Positions 53,005 to 62,094 of a stretch of 64,000 nucleotides of DNA are shown piece after piece. Under the pieces are notes generated by a model that was given only the letters and a program-made list of their open reading frames with translations, was not told where the DNA came from and ran no database searches. Both the position numbers and the translations under genes were made by a program. Source of the stretch: Tenacibaculum sp. SZ-18 (lineage in GTDB: Bacteria > Bacteroidota > Bacteroidia > Flavobacteriales > Flavobacteriaceae); NCBI RefSeq assembly GCF_002813915.1, contig NZ_CP019335.1, positions 3,827,777 through 3,891,776 of the forward strand. Reading direction: 5' to 3'. Position 1 is the stretch's first letter. Every line of letters starts with the position of its first letter.

Positions 53005-53949
53005 TTGTCGTTAAAAAAAATTATAAAAACAGTATTGCCTCTCGCTTTGGGAGGTTTTTTAGTTTGGTATTCTTTATCAATCGTTTCAATAGATACTTTA
53101 GTTCAATATTTCAAGAATGCTAATTATTGGTGGATCGCTTTAGGTTTGTTCTTTGGTGTTTTAAGTCACTTATCTCGAGCTTATCGGTGGAAGTTTTTAT
53201 TAGAACCCTTAGGGTATAAGCCAGATTTTGGAAATAGCACAATGGCGGTCTTAGTTGCCTATTTGGTAAATTTAACAGTCCCGAGAGCAGGGGAAGTTTT
53301 TAGGGCAACTGTAATGACAACCTATGAAGATATTCCATTTGAGAAAGGATTTGGAACAATTGTAGCAGAAAGAATTGCTGATCTTATTATGATGTTGTTA
53401 ATTGTAGGAATTACTTTATTTGTGCAGTTTGACTTCATTTTTGAATTAGTAACCAAGAATTTTTCTCCAAGTAAAATTTTATTGCTTTTAGGAATTTTAG
53501 TTGTTGGACTTTTCATTTTTGTTCGATTTGTAAAAAAAGCTACAGATGGAGTTGGGTTGAAGATTAAATCCTTTGTGTTTGGACTAATAGAAGGTTCATT
53601 GAGTATTTTCAAAATGAAGAATAAATGGCTTTTTATTGTTCATACTTTGTTTATTTGGGTAATGTATGTTGCTATGTTCTGGGCTACAGTTCCTGCAATT
53701 GAAACTTTTGATATTCCATTTGGTGCTGTGTTAGTTGGTTTTATAGCAGGTGGTTTTAGTATTGCTGCTACGAATGGAGGAATTGGATTATATCCTGTTG
53801 CGGTAGCAGGTGCTTTTGCTTTATTTGGAATTCCAGAAGAACCAGCGAATGCTTTTGGGTGGATTATGTGGACAGCTCAAACAGCTATGATTATTGTTTT
53901 CGGTGGATTATCTTTTTTGTTGTTACCTCTTTACAATAAAAATAAATAA
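53005..53949 (+). CDS. lysylphosphatidylglycerol-synthase-type flippase-domain membrane protein
   Basis: A 314-residue protein with about eight membrane helices and the UPF0104/LPG_synthase_TM pattern: YWWIALGLFFGVLSHLSRAY, RWKFLLEPLGYKPDFGNS, LVNLTVPRAGEVFRATVMTT and TNGGIGLYPVAVAGAFALFG. Related proteins flip lipids or are the membrane half of MprF. No synthetase domain is fused. It starts with TTG, 12 nt after panD, so it is the third gene of the pan operon, as I believe occurs in other Flavobacteriaceae. Confidence 0.87.
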   Translation: MSLKKIIKTVLPLALGGFLVWYSLSIVSIDTLVQYFKNANYWWIALGLFFGVLSHLSRAYRWKFLLEPLGYKPDFGNSTMAVLVAYLVNLTVPRAGEVFRATVMTTYEDIPFEKGFGTIVAERIADLIMMLLIVGITLFVQFDFIFELVTKNFSPSKILLLLGILVVGLFIFVRFVKKATDGVGLKIKSFVFGLIEGSLSIFKMKNKWLFIVHTLFIWVMYVAMFWATVPAIETFDIPFGAVLVGFIAGGFSIAATNGGIGLYPVAVAGAFALFGIPEEPANAFGWIMWTAQTAMIIVFGGLSFLLLPLYNKNK

Positions 53950-53952
53950 TTT

Positions 53953-53960
53953 TATCTTCG
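53953..53960 (+). promoter_or_regulatory. -7-like box before the TlpA-like gene
   Basis: TATCTTCG differs by one base from TAnnTTTG, ends 11 nt before the ATG and lies just past the stop of the previous gene. Confidence 0.3.
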
Positions 53961-53971
53961 AGCTAAAAAAA

Positions 53972-55060
53972 ATGAAAAGGCTTGGTTTATTTTTTCTGAT
54001 ACTAATTTTTTGTGTTTCGTGCGGTCAACGAAATAAAGAACGAATCAACAATAAGGATTTACATGTGTCTCTTTTGATTGGTAAGGTAAATACTAATGGA
54101 CTAAATGATACACTCTTTTTAGAGAAGCATGGAGTAGATTTCAGAATAAATGAAAAAATCCCTGTCATAGACGGGAGTTTTAAATATAAAATAGAAAGTA
54201 ATCAAATACAGCAGTATTCTTTGATTTTTGAAAATGATGGACAATTTATACCAATAGATTTTTTCAATGACAATGACACGGTATTTTTTGATCTTCATCC
54301 TAAAGATTTTGATAAGAATAAAGTACGAGGTGGCAGTTTGAATAAATTGAGATCATTATACAGGAAAAAGTATTTTGAGTTAGCTTACAGGTACGAGGAT
54401 TTGTATCGTAAAAAAGATTCTACAGGGTTAAAGAAATTAGAAGAAGAAACTCTTGCTTTATATAAAAAAGAAATTGAAGAGTATTCTATTCATGGCTATG
54501 CTTTGTTGTATGAGTTAATGTCGGCATATCAAGTATTGCCTTATTCTTTATCAAGTTTTCAAAAATGGTTTAAGAAGTATAAAAGTAAATATCCAAATCA
54601 TTATTATAGTAAACTTGTTGATGTTACACTTGAAGGGAAAAAGGGGATTTCTAATTTTAAGAATTTTGATCTGAATACGAAAGAAGGTGAAAGAGTTATG
54701 GCAAAGGATCTTATTGTAAACAAAAAATTACTATTAATAGATTTTTGGGCTTCCTGGTGTAGGCCTTGTATAGAAAAAGGTCAATTAATAAAGAATAATA
54801 TCAAAAGGAAAAACTGGAAAGGAATTCAAATTCTATCTGTTCTAGGAGGTATTAAAACAAAGGAAGAGTATGAATTTGTGAGAGAGAAATATAATTATCC
54901 TTGGGAAATATATTATGAGTTAAATAATGAGTTCAATATATGGAGTATGTATAATATTTTTAACTCAGGAGGTTCTCAATTTTTATTTGATGGTAAAGGT
55001 AAACTTCTTTTAAAAAGTCCAACAATTCATCAAATAGATTCTATACTTTCATCTCATTAA
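53972..55060 (+). CDS. TlpA-like thioredoxin-fold lipoprotein
   Basis: A 362-residue lipoprotein (MKRLGLFFLILIFCVSCGQ, lipidated Cys17). The N-terminal region (about 25-115; LLIGKVNTNGLNDTLFLEKH) resembles the DUF4369-like domain found in front of Bacteroidota thioredoxins. A helical linker follows. The C-terminal thioredoxin/AhpC-TSA domain (from about 235) has the redox centre WASWCRPCIEKG. It should act as a periplasmic disulphide reductase. The start at the lipoprotein ATG was chosen; a longer frame overlapping the flippase gene lacks a signal. Confidence 0.88.
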   Translation: MKRLGLFFLILIFCVSCGQRNKERINNKDLHVSLLIGKVNTNGLNDTLFLEKHGVDFRINEKIPVIDGSFKYKIESNQIQQYSLIFENDGQFIPIDFFNDNDTVFFDLHPKDFDKNKVRGGSLNKLRSLYRKKYFELAYRYEDLYRKKDSTGLKKLEEETLALYKKEIEEYSIHGYALLYELMSAYQVLPYSLSSFQKWFKKYKSKYPNHYYSKLVDVTLEGKKGISNFKNFDLNTKEGERVMAKDLIVNKKLLLIDFWASWCRPCIEKGQLIKNNIKRKNWKGIQILSVLGGIKTKEEYEFVREKYNYPWEIYYELNNEFNIWSMYNIFNSGGSQFLFDGKGKLLLKSPTIHQIDSILSSH

Positions 55061-55068
55061 TAATAAAA

Positions 55069-56430
55069 ATGGCTAAAACCAAAACAACATATTTCTGTCA
55101 AAATTGTGGAGCACAACATGCTAAATGGGTTGGGCAATGTCCTAATTGTAAAGAATGGAATACAGTTGTAGAAGAAGTAGTTCAAAAAGAAGAAAAACGA
55201 AATTGGAAATCATCATTAAATTCTCAAAAAATAGTAAGTAAACCTCTAAAGATTCAAGAAATTAAATTGAATACAGAGGAGAGAATTCAAACTAAAAACA
55301 ATGAGCTTGATACTGTTTTAGGAGGTGGATTGGTGAAAGGATCGGTTGTTTTATTAGGAGGTGAACCAGGAATTGGTAAGTCTACACTGTTACTTCAAAT
55401 TGCATTACAAATTACCGAGAAAGTATTATACGTTTCAGGTGAGGAGAGTCAATCGCAAATTAAAATGAGAGCAGAACGTTTGGCAAATCAAAATTCAAAT
55501 TGTTTAGTTCTCACGGAAACCAATACGCAACAAATTTTTAGAAATGTAGAAGAGGTGGAACCAGATGTTTTGGTTATTGACTCCATTCAGACGTTATACA
55601 CCAATAATATTGAAGCTTCTCCTGGAAGTATTTCTCAAATAAAAGAAACATCCGCAGAACTTATAAAATTTGCAAAAGAAACCAATACTCCCGTTTTATT
55701 AATTGGACATATTAATAAAGAAGGAAACATTGCTGGGCCAAAAATTTTAGAACATATGGTGGATGTTGTTCTTCAATTTGAAGGAGATAGAAATCATACC
55801 TACAGAATTTTAAGATCTCAAAAAAACAGATTTGGCTCAACGGCAGAATTAGGGATTTATGAAATGTTATCGGATGGCTTGCGAGAAGTTACCAATCCAT
55901 CGGAAATTCTGATTTCGAAAAAAGATACCGACTTAAGTGGAACTGCAATTGCCTCAACGCTAGAAGGAGTTCGTCCGTTAATGATAGAAATACAAGCATT
56001 AGTAAGTACTGCTGTATACGGAACTCCACAACGTTCTACTACCGGTTATAATCTAAAGCGTTTGCATATGATTTTAGCTGTTTTGGAAAAACGAGCAGGT
56101 TTTAAATTAGGTGCTAAAGATGTATTTTTAAATGTAACTGGTGGAATTTATATTGATGATCCAGCTATTGATTTAGCAGTTGTAGCGGCAATTTTATCTT
56201 CTAATCAGGATATTGCAATAAATCCTGATGTTTGTTTTGCAGCTGAAGTCGGTTTAGCTGGAGAAATTCGTCCCGTTCCAAAAATTGATCAACGAATTGT
56301 AGAAGCCGAAAAACTGGGATATAAAACTTTTGTAACCTCTAAATACAATAAGATTAGCTCGAAAAACCATTCTATTAAACTAATTTTAGTTGGAAAAATA
56401 GAAGAAGCTTTTGCTACTTTATTTGCTTAA
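55069..56430 (+). CDS. radA: DNA repair protein RadA
   Basis: RadA (Sms) is a RecA-like DnaB-type helicase that extends branch migration during recombination. The 453-residue product has an N-terminal zinc finger (FCQNCGAQHAKWVGQCPNC), Walker A GGEPGIGKSTLL near 90-105, Walker B DVLVIDSIQTLY and the RadA-specific SQKNRFGST. The C-terminal Lon-protease-like domain (from about 290; GAKDVFLNVTGGIYIDDPAI) lacks proteolytic activity in the family. It lies 8 nt after the TlpA-like gene. Confidence 0.97.
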   Translation: MAKTKTTYFCQNCGAQHAKWVGQCPNCKEWNTVVEEVVQKEEKRNWKSSLNSQKIVSKPLKIQEIKLNTEERIQTKNNELDTVLGGGLVKGSVVLLGGEPGIGKSTLLLQIALQITEKVLYVSGEESQSQIKMRAERLANQNSNCLVLTETNTQQIFRNVEEVEPDVLVIDSIQTLYTNNIEASPGSISQIKETSAELIKFAKETNTPVLLIGHINKEGNIAGPKILEHMVDVVLQFEGDRNHTYRILRSQKNRFGSTAELGIYEMLSDGLREVTNPSEILISKKDTDLSGTAIASTLEGVRPLMIEIQALVSTAVYGTPQRSTTGYNLKRLHMILAVLEKRAGFKLGAKDVFLNVTGGIYIDDPAIDLAVVAAILSSNQDIAINPDVCFAAEVGLAGEIRPVPKIDQRIVEAEKLGYKTFVTSKYNKISSKNHSIKLILVGKIEEAFATLFA

Positions 56431-56433
56431 AAA

Positions 56434-56461
56434 ACCATTTTACTATCAATAGTAAAATGGT
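56434..56461 (-). terminator. terminator of the double-glycine precursor gene
   Basis: A perfect 13-bp inverted repeat (ACCATTTTACTAT with ATAGTAAAATGGT) is followed on the minus strand by TTTTTT. The orientation of the T-run shows that it serves the minus-strand small gene to its right; it is also just downstream of radA. Confidence 0.75.
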
Positions 56462-56483
56462 ATAAAATGTTTTAACAATAACT

Positions 56484-56636
56484 TTAAAAAGGACCGCAAA
56501 AAACTTCGTTCATGCAAATGTATCCAGGAGGTAGAGGCTTGCATTCAAGACAAATAATATATGTCCATCCTCCATTAATTTGTTTTTGTTCTGTTTTGTT
56601 CAGGGTAGTTCCTAAGTTTGAAATGTTTTTTAACAT
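56484..56636 (-). CDS. double-glycine leader, Cys-rich RiPP/bacteriocin-like precursor peptide
   Basis: A 50-residue peptide. The leader MLKNISNLGTTLNKTEQKQ is followed by INGG, a double-glycine processing site (residues 22-23) with the preceding amphipathic helix (LNKTEQKQI) typical of flavobacterial precursors. The 27-residue core begins WTYIICLECKPLPPGYIC and ends NEVFCGPF, with four Cys (29, 32, 41, 47) and three Pro. A C39-peptidase ABC exporter would be expected to cut after GG. No maturation or transport gene is adjacent. It has its own terminator. Antimicrobial or signalling function is inferred. Confidence 0.72.
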   Translation of the reverse strand: MLKNISNLGTTLNKTEQKQINGGWTYIICLECKPLPPGYICMNEVFCGPF

Positions 56637-56739
56637 GATCTTATTTTATATGGTTAATTGCATTCAATTTAGAAATTTTTTTAAAATTATTAAACAAATA
56701 GAAGTATAATTTTATGATTATTAAGTAAATATATGTTTT

Positions 56740-57945
56740 TTAGATGAACCCCAGATGCGAGAATTTTTTATTTAGAATCTTATCATTTTCTATACCCAGC
56801 CACTTATCAAGTAATGTTGCATACACTTCTCTAAAATCTATAGAAAATTTAAGATCTCCATTATCATCTAAATCATTTAGATTAGGTAATGAATTGTATA
56901 TTCCATTTTTCTTTAAATCTTTTCCAATAACGAATACATTATTAGCTGTTCCATGATCCGTTCCGTTAGATCCATTCTGTTTTACTCGTCTTCCAAATTC
57001 CGAAAATGTTAGAATTATAGTGTCTTTGAATTGATTATTTTTCTCTAAATCTTTTACAAAAACTTCTATACTTTCGGCATAAACTTTTAATAATCTTGAT
57101 TGCCTGTTTGTTTGATTGGCATGTGTGTCAAAACCTGTTAATCCAGCATAATAAATTTGTGTGTCTATTCCTGAAGAAATAAATTCAGAAATGGTTTTTA
57201 ATTGCTTTCCAAAGGCGTTTTTGGGATATTCTATGGTAGATGAACTCGTTTTAGTTTTCTCGTAGATGTAAGCTGCTGATGATTTCGCGTCAATCATGGT
57301 ATTGTACAAGTAACCAAGATTGTGTTCACTTAAATGCGAATCGTTCGAATATTTATTAAATACATTATCGAAAAACGGCTGATTTAATATACGATGAAAT
57401 AGTTTGGGATTTGTAATTGCCAATCCATTTTGATTATTTCCTTTAAGCATTAAAGATAAGCTTTCATCTACTTCAATTGCTCCATATGGTTTAGCGTTTG
57501 TTTCATCTAAAAATCGGCCAACCCAACCTGATTGTAAATATTGATTACTATCACTTGCAGTCTGCCAAATATCTGTGGATCTAAAATGTGAACGATTTGG
57601 ATTAGGATAACCAACATTATTAATAATACTTACATAACCATTATCAAATAACCTTTTCAGGGGTAATAAACTTTTATGAAAACCAAGTTCACTGTTAAGG
57701 TTCAATAATTCGCTTTTTTGAATTCCAATTCTTTGACGATTTTGATAGTAAATATCATTTCTAAAAGGAACAATAGTATTCAATCCATCATTTCCTCCTT
57801 TTAATTGAATAATAACTAGTTTTTTGTAATTAGTGCGTTCAGGTAAACCATTTTCAAAAGCTTTTAAAAACTGAGGAACAAAAAATAATCCTCCAGAAGC
57901 TAATGATGTTCTTTTTATAAAATTTCTTCTTTTCATTTTCTTCAA
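56740..57945 (-). CDS. DUF1501-family exported protein
   Basis: A 401-residue protein with a Tat-type signal (KRRNFIKRTSLASGGLFFVP) and the DUF1501 pattern: LVIIQLKGGNDGLNTIVPFR, NPNRSHFRSTDIWQTASDS, YYAGLTGFDTHANQTNRQSR, VFVKDLEKN, TFSEFGRRVKQNGSNGTDHG. The fold is related to alkaline-phosphatase/sulfatase-like enzymes, but the reaction is unknown. It starts 1 nt after the DUF1800 gene, with which it forms a widely conserved pair. Confidence 0.92.
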   Translation of the reverse strand: MKKMKRRNFIKRTSLASGGLFFVPQFLKAFENGLPERTNYKKLVIIQLKGGNDGLNTIVPFRNDIYYQNRQRIGIQKSELLNLNSELGFHKSLLPLKRLFDNGYVSIINNVGYPNPNRSHFRSTDIWQTASDSNQYLQSGWVGRFLDETNAKPYGAIEVDESLSLMLKGNNQNGLAITNPKLFHRILNQPFFDNVFNKYSNDSHLSEHNLGYLYNTMIDAKSSAAYIYEKTKTSSSTIEYPKNAFGKQLKTISEFISSGIDTQIYYAGLTGFDTHANQTNRQSRLLKVYAESIEVFVKDLEKNNQFKDTIILTFSEFGRRVKQNGSNGTDHGTANNVFVIGKDLKKNGIYNSLPNLNDLDDNGDLKFSIDFREVYATLLDKWLGIENDKILNKKFSHLGFI

Positions 57946-57946
57946 A

Positions 57947-59320
57947 TTAACAAAGTTGATATTCAGGTAAAGACATCAATTGAATGCAGAAATCCTTTTT
58001 GGGTAAATCTTTATATTGATTTATGATTTCTTTTGTTCCACTGGTAATTGGACAGATAATTAAACTTTCGAATAGTTCTTCATTCGAAATTGACTCATAG
58101 TTTTTGTTGAATATATGCCAGTTTGTTTCTGTTTTTATAAAGGCTTTTTTTCTTCTTTTTTCATTAGTAACCGAGTTAACTATAGCTTTAAAATCATCTT
58201 TTTCTGAGTAACTAATCTCGGCATTATTTAAAAGAACAGAAGCAAGTCTTAATCTAGTGACCATAGTGTTACTATCGATCCAACCTTTACCAGTTTTCCA
58301 ACCGGCAACATTTGGAGGATAAAGTAAAACTTGCCCCAGTAATTTTTGAATAAGTATTTGCTGTTTTGACTTTTGAAAAGTATATGGAACAGTTTTATGA
58401 ATTGTTGCTAAAAGTTCAATGGGAGACTTTATTTTTACCCCAATATTTTCTTCATCGTAAAACCAATCTGACTTCAATACATGTTTCATAAGTTTTTCAA
58501 TGTTGTAATCTTTATAGAAAATGGAAGTCATTTCTTCAATTCTAGAGGAATTAATTTTATCATTTACGAAGTATGCATAAATTTTATGGCAAATAAAACG
58601 TGCACATTGTTTTTGTTGAAGGATGATGTCTATAATATCATTTCCATCAAAATTCCCTACTCGATCTAAAAACTCTTTTTTTCCATTATCATGCTGTTTT
58701 CTTTTGAGAATAAAATCTCCATCAAATCTATGATTGTAACCTGTAAATGCTCTTGCGCTTTCTCGTATATCTTTTTCAGAATAGTTTCCTTGTCCGAGTG
58801 TGAAAAGCTCTAAAAGTTCACGAGCAAAATTTTCATTTGGACTGTTTTTTTTATTTTGTTTGTTATTGAGATATTTAAGCATTGCTGCCTCTTTAGAAAT
58901 AGCTTTTACAAAATCTCCAAAGTTTCCTAATGCATGATTTCTTAGCGTATTGTTGTAATGTAAAGCATATAGTACATTTTTGTCTTCACAAACAAAATGA
59001 TTCGCCCAGAATAATGTCATTTTTTCTCGAAGAATTTCCTTAGAATTCATAAGTCTGCCCATCCAAATTAAGTTTAACTCACGAACCTTTTTCCGATTCA
59101 ACTTCATCAATTCTTTTCGCTTTGATTTATTTTTTATTTTTTTTGTAGATGTCGAATTCAGAAAGCTTGTTTCAATATATAATGGAGTTATAGTTTTTGC
59201 AGATTGAAAAAGAGTATCGACAATTTCAGAACGAGTTTGAGAGTGTAGTTTCTCAACTTCCTTAGGGAGAATTCCGAATCCAATTCTATTGTATAAATGA
59301 AGAATATGCTTGTTTTTCAT
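57947..59320 (-). CDS. DUF1800-family protein
   Basis: A 457-residue protein with the DUF1800 features HLYNRIGFGILPKEVEKLHS, REKMTLFWANHFVCEDKNVL, NENFARELLELFTLGQGNYS, ARAFTGYNHRFDGDFILKRK and PPNVAGWKTGKGWIDSNTMV. The biochemical role is unknown; it is nearly always beside DUF1501, as here. No obvious signal peptide is visible. It is the first gene of the pair. Confidence 0.92.
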   Translation of the reverse strand: MKNKHILHLYNRIGFGILPKEVEKLHSQTRSEIVDTLFQSAKTITPLYIETSFLNSTSTKKIKNKSKRKELMKLNRKKVRELNLIWMGRLMNSKEILREKMTLFWANHFVCEDKNVLYALHYNNTLRNHALGNFGDFVKAISKEAAMLKYLNNKQNKKNSPNENFARELLELFTLGQGNYSEKDIRESARAFTGYNHRFDGDFILKRKQHDNGKKEFLDRVGNFDGNDIIDIILQQKQCARFICHKIYAYFVNDKINSSRIEEMTSIFYKDYNIEKLMKHVLKSDWFYDEENIGVKIKSPIELLATIHKTVPYTFQKSKQQILIQKLLGQVLLYPPNVAGWKTGKGWIDSNTMVTRLRLASVLLNNAEISYSEKDDFKAIVNSVTNEKRRKKAFIKTETNWHIFNKNYESISNEELFESLIICPITSGTKEIINQYKDLPKKDFCIQLMSLPEYQLC

Positions 59321-59367
59321 ATTATTGAGACTTATTCAGAAAAGAAAGGTTTAATTTAAACAAAAAA

Positions 59368-59387
59368 ACCTCGCCAAATAGCGAGGT
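59368..59387 (-). terminator. terminator of hemD
   Basis: ACCTCGC pairs with GCGAGGT around a 6-nt loop; on the minus strand it is followed by TTTTTTTG. It lies 28 nt past the hemD stop. Confidence 0.8.
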
Positions 59388-59414
59388 CTTTAGTTTTATC
59401 AAAAAAAGGTAATG

Positions 59415-60161
59415 TTATTTTTTATTTACTTCTTTTATATATTTTTCTAATGCCATTGTCATCGAAGGAGTTTCAGGGGTTGGTGCAGCAATATCTACAC
59501 GTAAACCTTTGGCTTCAACCGCTTTGATTGTTGAGTTTCCAAACACAGCAATTCTAGTGTTATTTTGTTTGAAATCAGGGAAGTTTTCAAACAAACTTTC
59601 AATACCTGATGGGCTAAAAAACACTAAAACATCATAGAATACATTTTCTAAGTCAGACAAATCACTTACAACTGTTCTGTATAAATCAGCTCTTGTCCAG
59701 TTAATTCCTAACTTATTTAATTCATCTGGAATTAACGATTTTAATTTATCAGAACTAGGAAGTAAGAACTTCTCATCTTTGTGCTTCTTGATTAATTTCG
59801 TTAGCTCAGGGAATGTACGAGTACCAACATAAATTTTACGTTTACGATATACTACGTATTTCTGAAGATAATAAGCTACTGCTTCCGATTGACAGAAATA
59901 TTTCATGTCATCCGGTACAGTAAAACGCATTTCTTGAGCGATTCTAAAAAAATGATCCACAGCATTTCTACTCGTAAGAATTATTGCTGAAAAATTATTA
60001 AGATCAATCTTTTGTGCTCTTACCTCTTTGGTCGGAATCCCCTCAACATGAATAAATGATCTAAAATCAACTTTAACTCTTTGCTTTTCAGCAAGGTCAA
60101 AATAAGGTGAAGTTTCTGTTTTGGGTGCTGGCTGAGACACTAAAATGGTTTTCACTTTCAT
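59415..60161 (-). CDS. hemD: uroporphyrinogen-III synthase
   Basis: HemD cyclises hydroxymethylbilane to uroporphyrinogen III in haem synthesis. The 248-residue product has the loosely conserved two-domain pattern: TILVSQPAPKTETSPYFDLA, the first-domain strand with FSAIILTSRNAVDHFFRIA, KIYVGTRTFPELTKLIK and the second-domain motif DVLVFFSPSGIESLFENFPD, RIAVFGNSTIKAVEAKGLR and PTPETPSMTMALEKYI. It lies 12 nt downstream of the DUF4271 gene, a pairing I believe is usual in Flavobacteriia. Confidence 0.9.
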   Translation of the reverse strand: MKVKTILVSQPAPKTETSPYFDLAEKQRVKVDFRSFIHVEGIPTKEVRAQKIDLNNFSAIILTSRNAVDHFFRIAQEMRFTVPDDMKYFCQSEAVAYYLQKYVVYRKRKIYVGTRTFPELTKLIKKHKDEKFLLPSSDKLKSLIPDELNKLGINWTRADLYRTVVSDLSDLENVFYDVLVFFSPSGIESLFENFPDFKQNNTRIAVFGNSTIKAVEAKGLRVDIAAPTPETPSMTMALEKYIKEVNKK

Positions 60162-60173
60162 AAAACTTTCTCT

Positions 60174-60809
60174 TTATGTCGTTGTTGTTTTATATATGAT
60201 TAGCAAAGGAGCTAATTCGAGGCTGCAAAAGTACAAAATAAAATAAAAGAAGTTATTAAAAATCAGTTTTTTGTTATTCCTTAAAATCAAAAAACCTCTA
60301 AAAATCAGTAATAAAGAAATACAAATGAGTAAAAAAATAATATTGGAGTACCCGTATTTGAACAATATTAAGATCGGAAATAGCCAAATACTTATGTTAT
60401 ATAAATATCCAGACTTTGTAAATGTAAAATATCTCGTTTGTTCTTCTATGTTTAAAATATGAGCCAATAACCTTATAAGAACAAACTTTACGAGAGTAAA
60501 ACCTGTTAAGCCGGCTAGTAAAATAAAATAGTTGTAAGGTTGCAATTTGAAAATATTTTCAGCTATTAATTGTAGTGTTAAGGTAAAAATTAAACAAGAA
60601 AAGATGAAAATTAAAACGTGAAAAGTAGAGAAAATAGATGGCTTTTTTTCTGCTCTATTTTCAATAAAGCCCTGAGAAAATAGTGCTATAGTATATCCCA
60701 ATAATAGCTGCGGCTTATATAATTTCATTAATGCCAGAAGAACCAAAGCTATCATAAATACTAGTGTTGTCCAGTCGTTCGTTTCTAGATTACGTGTTAT
60801 AACTTCCAT
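60174..60809 (-). CDS. DUF4271-family membrane protein
   Basis: A 211-residue protein with about six membrane helices, beginning with VITRNLETNDWTTLVFMIAL (the DUF4271 signature around NDWTT) and continuing LMKLYKPQLLLGYTIALFSQ. Function unknown. The gene precedes hemD on the same strand. A role in haem or envelope biology is inference from that neighbourhood only. Confidence 0.85.
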   Translation of the reverse strand: MEVITRNLETNDWTTLVFMIALVLLALMKLYKPQLLLGYTIALFSQGFIENRAEKKPSIFSTFHVLIFIFSCLIFTLTLQLIAENIFKLQPYNYFILLAGLTGFTLVKFVLIRLLAHILNIEEQTRYFTFTKSGYLYNISIWLFPILILFKYGYSNIIFLLICISLLLIFRGFLILRNNKKLIFNNFFYFILYFCSLELAPLLIIYKTTTT

Positions 60810-60865
60810 GAATTGACGTAGTCAGAGAATAATTTAATTATCACAAAATTAGCAATAAATTAGTT

Positions 60866-60873
60866 TATCTTTG
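60866..60873 (+). promoter_or_regulatory. -7 promoter box of the mannosyltransferase gene
   Basis: TATCTTTG matches TAnnTTTG exactly and ends 28 nt before the ATG. No TTG lies at the ideal distance. Confidence 0.45.
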
Positions 60874-60901
60874 TTCATATTTTTTAACGAAAATCAAATT
60901 A

Positions 60902-61621
60902 ATGTCTGACACGCTAGTCATCATTCCTACGTATAATGAAAAAGAAAATATCGAGGCAATTATTAGAGCTACCTTCGATCAAGAAAAAGCTTTTGATGTA
61001 TTAATCGTTGATGATAATTCTCCTGATGGTACCGCCAAAATTGTCGAAAGTTTACAAGCAGAATTTCCAAATCAACTACATATTGAAAAAAGAACTGGTA
61101 AAAATGGTTTAGGTACAGCTTACATTCATGGTTTCAAATGGGCATTAGCGAGAGATTATGAATATATTATAGAAATGGATGCTGATTTTTCTCACAACCC
61201 GGATGATTTAGTAAGACTTTACAACGCTTGTGTTGTTGATGGTGGAGATGTTGCAGTAGGTTCACGATATTCAGTAGGTGTAAATGTAGTTAACTGGCCA
61301 ATGAATCGTGTCTTACTCTCTTATTTTGCATCAAAATATGTTCGTTTTATAACAGGAATTCCTGTAAATGATACTACTGCCGGATTTGTATGTTGGAATA
61401 GAAAAGTGTTAGAAACCATAAAACTTGATAAAATTAAGTTTGTTGGTTATGCATTTCAAATAGAAATGAAGTATAAAGCTTGGAAACACGGATTTTCAAT
61501 AAAAGAGGTGTCTGTTATTTTTACTGATCGAACGCTAGGAGAATCAAAAATGAGCGGTGGAATTGTATACGAGGCATTGTTTGGTGTGATAAAAATGAGA
61601 TTAAAAGGATTACCGAAATAA
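60902..61621 (+). CDS. polyprenol monophosphomannose synthase (GT2)
   Basis: A 239-residue family 2 glycosyltransferase of the Dpm1/Ppm1 type, transferring mannose (or a similar sugar) from a GDP-sugar to polyprenyl phosphate at the inner membrane. Motifs: VIIPTYNEKENIEAIIRATF, LIVDDNSPDGTAKIVESLQ, GLGTAYIHGFKWALARDYE, EMDADFSHNPDDL (metal-binding DAD) and GSRYSVGVNVVNWPMNRVLL. No C-terminal membrane helices, like eukaryotic catalytic Dpm1. It starts an apparent four-gene plus-strand operon. Confidence 0.92.
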   Translation: MSDTLVIIPTYNEKENIEAIIRATFDQEKAFDVLIVDDNSPDGTAKIVESLQAEFPNQLHIEKRTGKNGLGTAYIHGFKWALARDYEYIIEMDADFSHNPDDLVRLYNACVVDGGDVAVGSRYSVGVNVVNWPMNRVLLSYFASKYVRFITGIPVNDTTAGFVCWNRKVLETIKLDKIKFVGYAFQIEMKYKAWKHGFSIKEVSVIFTDRTLGESKMSGGIVYEALFGVIKMRLKGLPK

Positions 61622-61624
61622 TTT

Positions 61625-62086
61625 ATGACCGACGTAATACTTAGAGAAGCTAAGAAAGAAGATTTATCGACATTACTGCTTTTTGAACAAGCATTAATTG
61701 AGGCTGAGAAACCTTTAGATGAATTTCTTGGAGAAGGAAAATTAAAGTATTACAATATTGAAGAAATGATTGCGTCGGACAGTACTTATTTAATCGTTGC
61801 TGTTTATGGGGCTAAATTAATTGGTTCTGGTTATGTTAGAATAGAGGAAAATAAAATCTATCATAAAAATCCCAAACATGGTTACATTGGTTTTATTTAT
61901 GTAGAATCAAATTCTAGAGGAAAAAAAATAAGCACGAAAATTTTAAAAGAACTTAAACGGTGGGCATCAAAAGAAGAATTAAAAGAACTTAGATTAGATG
62001 TTTACAATAATAACGTTCCTGCTCTAAAATCTTATGAAAGTTTTGGTTTCAAGAAGAGTTTAGTTAACATGAGAATGAATATATAA
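61625..62086 (+). CDS. GNAT-family N-acetyltransferase
   Basis: A 153-residue GNAT with DVILREAKKEDLSTLLLFEQ at the start, the acetyl-CoA motif GFIYVESNSRGKKISTKILK and LDVYNNNVPALKSYESFGFK near the end. It starts 3 nt after the mannosyltransferase and precedes dihydroorotase by 8 nt, so it is co-transcribed with both. The substrate is unknown. Confidence 0.88.
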   Translation: MTDVILREAKKEDLSTLLLFEQALIEAEKPLDEFLGEGKLKYYNIEEMIASDSTYLIVAVYGAKLIGSGYVRIEENKIYHKNPKHGYIGFIYVESNSRGKKISTKILKELKRWASKEELKELRLDVYNNNVPALKSYESFGFKKSLVNMRMNI

Positions 62087-62094
62087 CAAAGACA

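Noticed and set aside
53894..53971. Longer N-terminus for the TlpA-like protein
   Set aside because: The extension overlaps the previous gene and would bury the lipoprotein signal sequence.
56512..56709. Plus-strand 65-codon frame
   Set aside because: It is the antisense of the double-glycine precursor; composition is not protein-like, and the terminator T-run supports the minus strand.
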